Assembly: GCA_022984795.1 (NCBI GenBank)
Contig: JALIHJ010000058.1
Span: 96,592-160,591 of the forward strand
Source: Fabrea salina
Lineage: Eukaryota > Ciliophora > Heterotrichea > Heterotrichida > Fabreidae
Length of the DNA stretch: 64,000 nt
Direction of reading: 5' to 3'
The notes below the pieces were generated by a model. It had not been told where the DNA came from and made no database searches. It saw only the letters and a list, made by a program, of their open reading frames with translations. Numbering within the stretch: position 1 is the stretch's first letter; each line of letters opens with the position of its first letter. Below are positions 15,856 to 24,952 of the stretch, in pieces. The position numbers and the translations under genes were made by a program.

Positions 15856-18800
15856 ATGGAAGGCGATAATGGACTGAGGGACAAGCTGTTGGATAACGAC
15901 CACGGACTCTCTTTTGGAACCGACTCAGAAACTCTATGGTAACCTCAAATCAGCAAACTTTTTGTGCCTGACGACATCAGATCAGGAAAAAGTAAGTCCA
16001 CCCTAGACGAAATGGGTGGGATCGACGGAATGTGTCAGCTCCTCAAAAGTAGCAAAACCAAAGGCATTTCTACCGACAAGCACGAAAAGAAAGAGCGCGA
16101 AAAGGTTTTTGGGGACAACAAGCCCGTAGAAAAGGAAAGCAAAAGTTTCTTCCAGTTAATGCTTGACGCATTGGAAGACACAACTTTAATAATACTGATC
16201 TGCGCAGCTTTGATTTCTTTGGTTGTAGGAGTCATTGAGAATCCCGAAGAAGGGTGGATGGAAGGCGTAGCTATCCTGATTGCTGTTGCTATCGTTGTGT
16301 TAGTAACTGCAATCAATGACTACGGAAAAGAACTCCAGTTCCGCAAGTTAAGTGCAGAAGCAAAGGAACACAAAGTAAATGTCATCAGAGACGGAGAGGA
16401 AAGACACAAGTCTTTCAAAAAACTTTTGGTAGGCGACATTGTTAGGCTGTCCAGTGGAGATGTAATCCCTGCAGACGGAATAGTTGTGTTCTCAGAGTCT
16501 TTGGTAGCTGATGAAAGTTCCCTTACCGGAGAAGCAGACCCTCAGAAGAAAGGCTTCGGGCCTAACGAGTCAATGTTTTTAATATCAGGGTCACTTTTAG
16601 CTGAAGGAACAGGTCGCATGCTAGTTTGTGCTGTGGGAAAAAAGAGCTCACAGGGCACCATTGGAGCTCTTGTGAACGTAGAAGACTCAGACACGCCTTT
16701 GCAGCGCAAACTTAACAGAATCACAGAAGGAATAGGCAAACTGGGCTTGTTAGTGGCAGTGATTACCTTTTTGGTGTTGTTGATTTACATAATCATTGAC
16801 GCAGCTTCTGAAGGCTGGGGAACGAAAAGCTGGGAAGATTTGATTTCTGCCTTTATAATTGGAGTCACTATAATTGTAGTGGCTGTGCCTGAAGGACTTC
16901 CCCTGGCTGTTACCCTTAGCTTGGCTTTTTCAGTGAACCAAATGAAGAAGCAAAACAACTTGGTCAGAAACCTAGAAGCTTCTGAAACAATGGGCCAGGC
17001 TACTTGCATTTGCTCAGACAAAACTGGAACTTTGACTAAGAACGATATGGAAGTCACTGCAATGTACATCGGAGGAAAGAAACAGGAAGAAGTCAAAGAC
17101 TTAAAATTCGACGAAAAAGTTAGAGAAATCCTTGGCTTGAGTTGCTGTCATAACACAGAAGCCAGCATCACCTACAAAAAGCAGAAAAAAACCTTTACAG
17201 GAAGTAGGACTGAACTGGCTCTTTTGGAATTAGCTAAACAACTCGGCTATAAGTACGAAGAAGTTAGAGACCCAGAGAAGATCCTTGCTAGAGTTCCTTT
17301 TTCTTCAACCATCAAAAGAATGGAAACTGCAGTTAACTACGAAGAAGGCATTCTAGTTATGGTAAAAGGAGCTACTGAAGTTGTACTTGACATGTGCACT
17401 AGTGTAATCAACGAAAACGGTGAAGTTGAAGACTTGTCTTCGGAAGAACTCAGCAAAATCAAACAAGAAATTATACCTGAATTTGCCAGCCGGGCACTCA
17501 GAACCCTCACTCTTGCTTACAAAAAGGTTGACTCGGACTTCGAACTCAAAAACGAAAACAGAGAAGTAAACATGGAAGACCTTGAAAAAGACTTAGTTCT
17601 TTTGGCAGTCTGTGGAATTGAAGACCCCATAAGACCAGAAGTACCTAGTGCTGTGGAAAGGTGCATGAGTGCAGGAATATCAGTTAGGATGGTTACAGGG
17701 GATAATCCTTTAACAGCCACTGCAATAGCCCGTAGGTGCCACATTTTGCCAGGGGACTACCAGTACAGTGAGGACAAAAAAGAAGTAATGCTGGGTGAAG
17801 AATTCAGAAGTAGAGTAAAAGGCCTGAAAGAAGACAAAAGCTGTGTAGGAGACTTGGAAGAGTTTGAAAAAATCATTAAAGGTCTTAGAGTGCTCGCTAG
17901 GTCTTCTCCTGAAGACAAGTTCATCCTAGTCACAGGACTCAGACAACTCAACCAAGTCGTAGCTGTCACGGGAGATGGGTCCAATGACGCACCTGCTTTG
18001 AAAAAAGCCAATGTAGGGTTTTCCATGCATATTTCAGGCACTCAGCTTGCCCAAGAAGCCTCTGATATTATTTTGCTGGATGACAACTTTGCTTCAATAG
18101 TTACAGCAGCTTTGTGGGGCAGAAACATTTACGACTGCATTGCTAAGTTCATTCAGTTTCAACTTACAGTGAACATAGTAGCTTTGATTCTAAGTTTCAT
18201 CGGAGCTTGTGTGCTTAAAGAAGCGCCTTTAACAGCAGTGCAAATGCTTTGGGTGAACTTGATCATGGACACCTTTGCAGCACTTGCTTTGGCAACTGAA
18301 CCTCCGAACCAGTCACTGCTGGACAGGGACCCTGTAAAGCACTCAGATACAATAGTGACAACTACAATGATGAAACTCATCATAGGACAGAGTTTCTACC
18401 AAATAGTTTGGTTGTTAGTGATACTGTTTTTAGGACCTAGTTTGTTTGGAGTAGAGTCGAGTTGGGGAAAAACAGAGTGGAGCGAAGAAGGCTACGTGCA
18501 CTTAACTATTTTTTTCAACACTTTTGTGTTCTTGCAGGTGTTCAACGAAATTAACTGCAGAAAAGTCAGGTCAAATGAATTCAACGTTTTCAAAAACTTC
18601 TTCAACAACTACTTGTTTATATTCATAGTGGGTCTCACTGTAGTTGTGCAGATATTCCTCGTCAGCTTTGGAGGAGAAGCTTTGCGCCTTTCGCCTTTAA
18701 CCTGGGACCAGCACTTATATTGCATTCTTATAGGAGTAGGTGGAATTGTGTTTGGGTTGTTAGTAAGACTGCTTCCTGATAAGCTTTTTGCTTGCTTCAA

Positions 18801-18921
18801 GCTTTCTGAAGAGCCCGTCTCAAGCAAAGACGCAGACCATGCCATTACTTCTAGGCTCAGAAGAAGAACTACCAAGTCTGTGTACGGCGCTAACAGGTCT
18901 TTTTCTCAAAAAATTAGGTAA
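15856..18921 (+). CDS. Plasma-membrane-type Ca2+-transporting P-type ATPase (PMCA)
   Basis: This is a two-exon gene. Exon 1 is 15856-15938 (ATG GAA GGC), a 15-nt intron follows, and exon 2 is 15954-18921, giving 1016 residues. The coding frame before 15964 has no ATG without the intron, because TAA follows CTATGG. The P-type ATPase core is complete: SLTGEADPQKK (actuator TGE), PEGLPLAVTLSLAFSVNQMK in M4, CSDKTGTLTKNDM with phosphorylated Asp about 383, MVTGDNPLTATAIARRC and VTGDGSNDAPALKKANVGFS. MLWVNLIMDTFAALALATEP in M6 is typical of PMCA (type IIB) pumps. It exports Ca2+ to the outside or into alveolar sacs. The C-terminal tail is short and basic (ITSRLRRRTTKSVYGANR), so a calmodulin-binding segment is possible but not proven. 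Confidence 0.95.
15939..15953 (+). other. 15-nt spliceosomal intron in the PMCA gene
   Basis: The sequence GTAACCTCAAATCAG runs from GT to AG over exactly 15 nt and contains an in-frame TAA. Removing it joins CTA-TG to C-AAA to give L-C-K-L-F-V-P-D-D-I-R, continuous with the PMCA N-terminus. The 15-nt size is the known hallmark of heterotrich ciliate introns. Confidence 0.88.
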
Positions 18922-18936
18922 TTAACCTCATAATAA

Positions 18937-19347
18937 ATGCTTAGAAGGTACAAAAAAGGACTAAGTGGGGACTACACACAAGAAGAAAAGGCTGATGCCT
19001 GGAAAGCCACACACTTAATAGTTAAAAAAGCTTATGCAAGGGACGAAAACATGAGTGAACTCGAAAAAGACTACATGAAGTTTTGCAAAAAAGCTTTGTG
19101 GAGTGCCACCTGGTTACCTTTTGCAACGGGGTGTGTTTCTTTTCTGCTGATAGACAGAGTTTATCCAGTGAACAAGCTAGGTTTCTTGTTTAGGTGGAGC
19201 TTAAAGATAGGGAGTTTCTTTTACTTCTGTAAGAAAGGACTGGAAGAAGCCGAGCAAAGAATACTTGAGTTTCCTTTGTTGACTGATGTAACTGCTTACG
19301 CTATAGTTCAATACACTGACTGGGTGGAACTCCAAGTTTCAGAATAG
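18937..19347 (+). CDS. Small membrane protein of unknown function
   Basis: This is a 136-residue protein with no recognised family. A basic, charged N-terminal 50 residues (RRYKKGLSGDYTQEEKADAW) precede a hydrophobic segment at about 54-73 (LWSATWLPFATGCVSFLLID) and a weaker one at about 80-98 (LGFLFRWSLKIGSFFYFCKK), so it may span a membrane twice. The C-terminal 35 residues are soluble and acidic. It starts 15 bp after the PMCA stop on the same strand and its TAG is 8 bp from the end of the convergent Sin3 gene. A mitochondrial or ER membrane location is a guess. Confidence 0.75.
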   Translation: MLRRYKKGLSGDYTQEEKADAWKATHLIVKKAYARDENMSELEKDYMKFCKKALWSATWLPFATGCVSFLLIDRVYPVNKLGFLFRWSLKIGSFFYFCKKGLEEAEQRILEFPLLTDVTAYAIVQYTDWVELQVSE

Positions 19348-19355
19348 TAATCCAT

Positions 19356-22300
19356 TTAACTAAGGCTTAAAAGGTCTTGTCTTAACTTTTGGAAGTTTTC
19401 TTCTGAGTTTTCAATGACTTTTTGTATGAAAGAGTTTTTGTCTCGGCAAATAAAGCTGTCTTTGTTACTTGAAGTTTGAATTTGGTTGAGGTAAAAACTC
19501 TTGTTGATGAGTAAGTCTTCTTTGTTAGGCAAGAAGTTCAGTTTATAGGTGTTTTCTGTGAGGCCCATAGGTATTTGGTTGGAAACAAAGACTTGCTCTG
19601 AAAAACTTGAAGGAGTGATGTTGTAGGTGGAGTAGAAGTCATCTAGTCTTTTTTGGAGGATTTCGATTTCAGAACTGAGAGGAACCCTAGTGCTGAAACT
19701 CAGCAGTTTCTTAGAGTACTTTTGAGCACTGCGAATGACTGACTCTTGCATTCGTTCAGAAGGCGACTCTATGTAGGTGACTGACAAAATGTTGTTTTTG
19801 GAGTCTGAGTGGAGTCTGAACAGTTGGTTGTTGTTAACAGGCAAAGAAAGGAACTCAGAAAAGTACATTTCTTCGTTAAGTCTGTGCCTTGAAAACTTGT
19901 TGTACAGCGAAAGGCACTTACTGGAAAAGTCTTCGTTTGCTAAGGATTGAAGTGACTTAACTGAGTAGTTAACTAGCTTGTCAAAAGTAAACAGTACGTA
20001 AGCTTCGTTTCCTAACAAAGAGCGGCACTTGTCTTCGAACTTAGTGTTGTCGTAGGTGCTTTTTAAAACCATGCAGACTGTTTTGAGGAAACCTAAGTAT
20101 TCAGTTTCCACTTCGTTGTTGAACAAGTAGTCTCCGTAGTCCAAAGGGCCTTTTTCTTCTTCTTTTTCAGAGCCGTTGAGTATCATCTTTACTTTCAACA
20201 AGCGTTCGTAAATGGCGTAAAAGAACCGAATGAAGCAGTAAAGAGCGTTAGAGCAGTACATTACTTGGTTGTTTTCTAACAAAGGCAAAAATGCTGAAAA
20301 GCTTTGGTCTTTACGCAGCACAATAGGGTCCTGAGCGAGTTCAGGAATGCTAAGGTTGTCGTCAGGCTCAGGTTCTGAGTTGCCTTCGTTGTCGATCCAG
20401 CGAGTGATTATTCTGCGGGTTCTTTCTACGTCTTGTTCTTGTTGGGGGTTTTCTGGGATTTCGGTTTCTGGAATGTTTTCGAAAAACACTTCTACTTTGT
20501 GGTGGATGATGTCTGAAGGCAGTTGGATCTTCATGAAGTCTTGGAAGAAAGAAACTACCCACTTGTTGAGTTTTTCTTTTTCTGAGATGTTTGATTTTTC
20601 TATTGCGTACACTAAAACTCGCAAAGAATCGTGCAGCACAGGAATGCAGTTAAGCAGTAACCGGAAGTGGGGAGTGGTGCAGTGTTCTGCTAAAAAGCAG
20701 TGTGAGGGTTCTTGGTGACTAAGTTCTGAAAACTGCTCCAGCATCTTGTCTTGGAAGTCTAAAGGAACTTTGTGGCAGATTGCCACTGAAAGACCAGAGA
20801 AGCTGTTGAAGAAGTACCTTCTTTTAGAGCCTCCTAAGAACTCAAAGTCGTCAGGAATTGGTCGGGAGAGTAAGTGGGCTTTGAGTCTTTGTTTGTTTTG
20901 GTGTCTGTTGCTGAAGCGTTGTTTGGCTTCTTGTATGAAGTTTTTGGAGTTGGTCATTTTCTTTTCGTTTTGCTTAAAGTAAAAGCTTCTGTGGTCTAAG
21001 GACTTAGTAAAGTTCTTTTCAATGGTTTCGTCCCAAACTCTTTCACTTGCAGGTTTGCTTATTCTGCGCATTGACTCAAGTTTTTGCTCGACTCTGCTGA
21101 TGATGACTGGGAGTGCTTTTACGGGGTTGGACTTGAGTTTTTCAGCAAACCTTTCCCAGTGTTCTGCGTAAATAGACTTGATTGGTTTCAACCTGAAGTT
21201 GTTAATGATGCTTTCGTCAAGTTGGAAGTGTTTCTGTTGGTCAGGAGGCAACTCGAAAGCTTTGTTTTTTGCCTCCATAAGTAACTCCAGAGTGTAAGCT
21301 GTTGTTTCAACGTTCATGTCAGTTTCATACCGTTCGTCTTCACACTTGAAAAGTGCGTCTTCAAACATGTTCTTTCTGAAGTTCTTGAAAGAAAAGTCTT
21401 CTGAGCCGTAAGGAACAGACACCCACTGGCTGTTAACTAGCTCTGGTTCTTTTGACTTCTTGATTCTGGGTCTTTGGATTTCTAAGTAACTGTGACCATG
21501 ACGCTTTACTTGCTTAGTGTCGAACTCAGAAAGCGGTCTGAAGAACCACCCTAGTTTCCTTCTGTTGCTTTCCCTTGAAGTAACTATTGTCATGAAGTTT
21601 TTGAAGTACTCGTCAAGTTTAGTTTGCACGAAGCTTTGGAGTTCTCGGGAGTTGTCTTTGTGAAGTCTCCTGCCCTGTGCTGAGGAAGCCAAAAAGTTAA
21701 GGGGTTCAGTTGCCTTGAACAGGTCTTGGACCATTTCACTGAGTTCTTTTTTTGTAATGACGCACTCAGTGTAGAGTTCCAAGCACTGGATCACTTCTAA
21801 GTAGTAGTCAGTGTTTTCTTGGGAGTTGAGTTCCAAAACTCTTTCTAAGTCCTTGAAAAACATGACTTCGTTCTTGTTAATAGGGTCCCTTATTTCGTCG
21901 ACAACAAGAGTCTCTACAGGGTAAGGCTGCACAGATATAGAAAGGGGTCTGATTTGGATTTCTTCCTCTTCTTGGCTTTCTTCATATGTTTCTGGTAGAA
22001 AAGCTTTGAAGCTCTCCATAAGTTCTGGGTACCCTTGGAGCAGTTCCCTCACAGCTGTGTTGACTTGGTCCAAACTGAGGTTTTTGTTCTGGTACAGCTT
22101 TAAAATATTCATGAACCTTTCATAAATAGTGGCGTCTTCTTTGGTTTCTTCACGGACGCGCCGCATGTACTCAATAGCTTCGTTGTACTGGGGACGGGGT
22201 TCCACCTGAACTCGGTAGTGAGTTGGAATTAACTTATTGAATTCAGTAAGCAACTTGCGGTGTCCTCTAAACAGATCTTGGACTTTCCGACAAACAGTTT

Positions 22301-22439
22301 CTGTGTCCATTCTTTGTTCTTTAAAAGCTTTCATGATATTTAAAAACTCGTCGTATTTGCTGCTGTTATCTCCGCACTTCGCTCTAACTAGTGTAAGGTA
22401 TTTACGTGCCGCGTCAACTCTTTTTTCCATTTCTGACAT
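19356..22439 (-). CDS. SIN3: Sin3 transcriptional corepressor
   Basis: This is a 1027-residue protein with the Sin3 order of domains. PAH1 is at about 8-75 (AARKYLTLVRAKCGDNSSKY, EFLNIMKAF, VQDLFRGHRKLLTEFNKLIP), PAH2 at about 82-148 (EAIEYMRRVREETKEDATIY, ELLQGYPELMESFKAFLPE), and PAH3-like at about 190-255 (VMFFKDLERVLEL, MVQDLFKATEPLNFL). The histone-deacetylase-interacting domain at about 320-400 reads WVSVPYGSEDFSFKNFRKNM and ETDMNVETTAYTLELLMEAK, preceded by RIKKSKEPELVNSQW. The Sin3a C-terminal domain follows. Sin3 is the scaffold of Rpd3/HDAC complexes that silence chromatin. It is shorter than animal Sin3 (about 1270) with little linker between the PAH domains. Confidence 0.93.
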   Translation of the reverse strand: MSEMEKRVDAARKYLTLVRAKCGDNSSKYDEFLNIMKAFKEQRMDTETVCRKVQDLFRGHRKLLTEFNKLIPTHYRVQVEPRPQYNEAIEYMRRVREETKEDATIYERFMNILKLYQNKNLSLDQVNTAVRELLQGYPELMESFKAFLPETYEESQEEEEIQIRPLSISVQPYPVETLVVDEIRDPINKNEVMFFKDLERVLELNSQENTDYYLEVIQCLELYTECVITKKELSEMVQDLFKATEPLNFLASSAQGRRLHKDNSRELQSFVQTKLDEYFKNFMTIVTSRESNRRKLGWFFRPLSEFDTKQVKRHGHSYLEIQRPRIKKSKEPELVNSQWVSVPYGSEDFSFKNFRKNMFEDALFKCEDERYETDMNVETTAYTLELLMEAKNKAFELPPDQQKHFQLDESIINNFRLKPIKSIYAEHWERFAEKLKSNPVKALPVIISRVEQKLESMRRISKPASERVWDETIEKNFTKSLDHRSFYFKQNEKKMTNSKNFIQEAKQRFSNRHQNKQRLKAHLLSRPIPDDFEFLGGSKRRYFFNSFSGLSVAICHKVPLDFQDKMLEQFSELSHQEPSHCFLAEHCTTPHFRLLLNCIPVLHDSLRVLVYAIEKSNISEKEKLNKWVVSFFQDFMKIQLPSDIIHHKVEVFFENIPETEIPENPQQEQDVERTRRIITRWIDNEGNSEPEPDDNLSIPELAQDPIVLRKDQSFSAFLPLLENNQVMYCSNALYCFIRFFYAIYERLLKVKMILNGSEKEEEKGPLDYGDYLFNNEVETEYLGFLKTVCMVLKSTYDNTKFEDKCRSLLGNEAYVLFTFDKLVNYSVKSLQSLANEDFSSKCLSLYNKFSRHRLNEEMYFSEFLSLPVNNNQLFRLHSDSKNNILSVTYIESPSERMQESVIRSAQKYSKKLLSFSTRVPLSSEIEILQKRLDDFYSTYNITPSSFSEQVFVSNQIPMGLTENTYKLNFLPNKEDLLINKSFYLNQIQTSSNKDSFICRDKNSFIQKVIENSEENFQKLRQDLLSLS

Positions 22440-22473
22440 TATTATAATGATTTATATAGTTGAGATTGCATAA

Positions 22474-22806
22474 CTAAGCTTTATTGCCTCTGCAAGAAGG
22501 TGATTCAAGCACCTCTTTAGAAGTGCTCCATTCTTGAGTTGTTTTGGCAACTACAGACAGCGAATGCAGGCCTTTGCTCCACACGTCTGTTAGTTCTTTG
22601 TAAACCATCCTTTGTCTTTGGACTGGCAACTTGTCTTTGAAGCTGTCACTTACAATAACAGCCTTAAAATGAGTTTCAGAACCCTTTTTATGCATCCAGC
22701 TTTCATTGACTATTCTGAGTTCTGCTGGGTTAAGTTTTTGCTTTAGTCTTTGTTCAATTAAAGTTTGCAGCGAAGAGAATAGCCTGCTTGGCCTTAGGGA
22801 GTTCAT
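22474..22806 (-). CDS. BOLA1: BolA-like protein
   Basis: This is a 110-residue protein with the BolA fold. LNPAELRIVNESWMHKKGSE is the beta-hairpin with the invariant E-S and the histidine that helps bind [2Fe-2S] with monothiol glutaredoxins. THFKAVIVSDSFKDKLPVQR with VYKELTDVWSKGLHSLSV is the helix-turn-helix-like core, closing with AKTTQEW. BolA1 proteins work with Grx5 in mitochondrial Fe-S delivery, including to the lipoyl synthase pathway. The first 15 residues (MNSLRPSRLFSSLQT) have the Arg/Ser/Leu content of a mitochondrial presequence. Its ATG is 6 bp from the divergent NAD synthetase ATG. BOLA1 is preferred over BOLA3 from the length and SETHFK, but this is not certain. Confidence 0.9.
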   Translation of the reverse strand: MNSLRPSRLFSSLQTLIEQRLKQKLNPAELRIVNESWMHKKGSETHFKAVIVSDSFKDKLPVQRQRMVYKELTDVWSKGLHSLSVVAKTTQEWSTSKEVLESPSCRGNKA

Positions 22807-22812
22807 TTATTA
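22807..22812. promoter_or_regulatory. 6-bp divergent intergenic spacer
   Basis: This is the whole gap between the BolA start codon (minus) and the NAD synthetase start codon (plus), reading TTATTA. Both N-termini are fixed by conserved sequence close to the Met, so the spacer cannot be much longer. It is the tightest divergent pair in the window. Confidence 0.3.
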
Positions 22813-24915
22813 ATGGAACCTACGACTGTGGCTGTTTGCACACTTAACCAGTGGGCTTTGGACTTTTCGGGCAACTTAGAAAGGATCTTAGAATCCATAA
22901 AAGAGGCCAAACTCAAGCACGGCGCCAAAATCAGACTAGGCTCCGAGCTTGAGATTTGTGGGTACTCTTGTGAAGACCACTTTATTGAGCCAGAAACTAT
23001 GCTGCACTCTTGGGAAGTGCTGAGTGAGCTTCTGAAGTTTACCTCGCAGTACCCCTACAACGACATGCTTTGCCAGTTCGGAATGGCAGTTAACTGCAGA
23101 GGCGTGATATACAACTGTGGAGTGTATTCTTTCAACGGACAGCTAATTCTGATTAAGCCTAAACTTGTACTGGCAGACGACGGAAACTACAGAGAAAGTA
23201 GGTGGTTCACTCCTTGGGTAGGTGGTCCGCAAGTTATAGACTTCACCTTGCCTCCCAACATTGCCAAAATCACAGGGCAGAAGTCTGTTTTGTTCGGAAA
23301 CGCAATGGTCCGCAGCGAAGAGGGCTACTTGCTTGGGTCTGAGTGCTGTGAAGAAATGTGGGCACCTCTGCAGTCGTCCACAAGTTTGTTTTTGCAAGGA
23401 GCTCACATAGTGATGAACATGTCTGGGTCCCACTTCCACCTTAGAAAGTTAGACAGGAGAGAAGACCTTATAAAGTCAGCTACTCTTAAAACAGGCGGAG
23501 TTTACTTGTACAGCAACAACAGAGGCTGTGACGGAAGCAGACTTTACTTTGACGGAGCTTCTATGATTGCTATGAACGGGAAAGTACTAGCAGTGGCTTC
23601 CCAGTTTTCAACTAAAGAAGTCGAAGTTACCAGTGCCACTGTTGACTTAAACGAACTAGAGTGCTTTAGAGCCCCTGCTAACTCTCGAGCTTTGCAAGCC
23701 ATTGAGTCAGTTCAGTCAGGGTTCCCTATCATTAGCATTCCGAAGTTTGAGTTGCTGACTAGCAACCCTAAAGCTCTAACAATGCCTATTTTGGACAGAG
23801 TTATGCCTTCAGTTGACGAGCAGATTGCTTACGCTTCAGGGTGTTGGCTTTGGGACTACTTAAGAAGGTCGAGGGCAAATGGTTTCGTTCTTCCACTATC
23901 AGGAGGAGCTGACTCTGCAAGTTCCTTAACTATAATTGCAGTGATGTGTGAAATGGTTTGCCGAAGCCTTCAGAACGAGGAAGGGTATAACTTGGAGTGC
24001 CTTAAAGAAGAAGTGTCCAGAATAGCTGGGAATTTGCCTTCTTCAAGTAAAGAACTGATGTTTGAAATAATGAATACTGTCTACTTAGGCACTGAAAACA
24101 GCTCTGAAGAGACCAAGCAAAGAGCTAAGTTGCTAGCTGAAGAAACTGGGTCAAGGCACTTTGAGATCAACATGGACTCTGTTATCAAAAGTTGCATTTC
24201 TAACTTTATCAAAGTGACTAAGTGCCCCAATCCTAAATTCAAGTCTCAAGGAGGAACTTACACAGAAGACTTGGCTTTGCAAAACATCCAAGCTAGAAGC
24301 CGAATGGTGATGACTTACTTTCTAGGACAGATGTTGCCTTCTTTAACAGGCAAAAAGGGTCAATACTTGATAGTTGGTTCGGGCAACCTTGAAGAAGGCT
24401 TAACAGGTTACATGACTAAGTACGACTGTTCAAGTGCGGATTTGAACCCCATTGGAGGGATCTCCAAAATAGACCTTAAGAACTTTTTAATGTGGGCTAG
24501 TGAGAACAAAGGCTTCTCTACGCTTGAAAAAATAGCACTGGCTGCGCCTACAGCTGAACTACAGCCTTTGGGCCTCAGTAAAACCTTCACTCAAACTGAC
24601 GAAGAAGAAATCGGGCTGACTTACATTGAAATGTCCACTTTAGGAAGGATGAGGAAGACCCAAAACCTAGGCCCACTGTACACCTTTAAGAAGCTGTGCT
24701 CCTACTGGAAACACCTTTCGAAAAAACAAATAGCTGAAAAGGTCAAAAACTTTTACAGAAGGTATGCAAGGAACAGGCACAAAATGACCGTAATTACTCC
24801 TTCTGTGCACATTGAAAACTACAGTGCTGACGACAACCGGTACGACATGCGGCCTATCTTGTATAGAACTACCTGGGACTGCCAGTTCCAAGAAATAGAT
24901 AGACTGGCTAATTAG
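22813..24915 (+). CDS. NADSYN1: Glutamine-dependent NAD+ synthetase
   Basis: This is a 700-residue two-domain enzyme, full length for the eukaryotic type. The N-terminal nitrilase-fold glutaminase (1-280) shows the Glu-Lys-Cys triad: GSELEICGYSCEDHF, LIKPKLVLADDGNYRESRWF, and GSECCEEMWAP with the nucleophile probably Cys about 179. The C-terminal ATP-pyrophosphatase domain (330-700) has the loop LPLSGGADSASS, then GTENSSEETKQRAKLLAEE, GGTYTEDLALQNIQARSRMV, VGSGNLEEGLTGYMTKYDCS and APTAELQPLG. It amidates nicotinic acid adenine dinucleotide to NAD+ in the cytosol. NAD kinase is encoded downstream on the same strand (28357), with only the permease gene between them. Confidence 0.97.
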   Translation: MEPTTVAVCTLNQWALDFSGNLERILESIKEAKLKHGAKIRLGSELEICGYSCEDHFIEPETMLHSWEVLSELLKFTSQYPYNDMLCQFGMAVNCRGVIYNCGVYSFNGQLILIKPKLVLADDGNYRESRWFTPWVGGPQVIDFTLPPNIAKITGQKSVLFGNAMVRSEEGYLLGSECCEEMWAPLQSSTSLFLQGAHIVMNMSGSHFHLRKLDRREDLIKSATLKTGGVYLYSNNRGCDGSRLYFDGASMIAMNGKVLAVASQFSTKEVEVTSATVDLNELECFRAPANSRALQAIESVQSGFPIISIPKFELLTSNPKALTMPILDRVMPSVDEQIAYASGCWLWDYLRRSRANGFVLPLSGGADSASSLTIIAVMCEMVCRSLQNEEGYNLECLKEEVSRIAGNLPSSSKELMFEIMNTVYLGTENSSEETKQRAKLLAEETGSRHFEINMDSVIKSCISNFIKVTKCPNPKFKSQGGTYTEDLALQNIQARSRMVMTYFLGQMLPSLTGKKGQYLIVGSGNLEEGLTGYMTKYDCSSADLNPIGGISKIDLKNFLMWASENKGFSTLEKIALAAPTAELQPLGLSKTFTQTDEEEIGLTYIEMSTLGRMRKTQNLGPLYTFKKLCSYWKHLSKKQIAEKVKNFYRRYARNRHKMTVITPSVHIENYSADDNRYDMRPILYRTTWDCQFQEIDRLAN

Positions 24916-24952
24916 CAGTAATTTGATAAGTAACTCTAATTATTATTACTAG

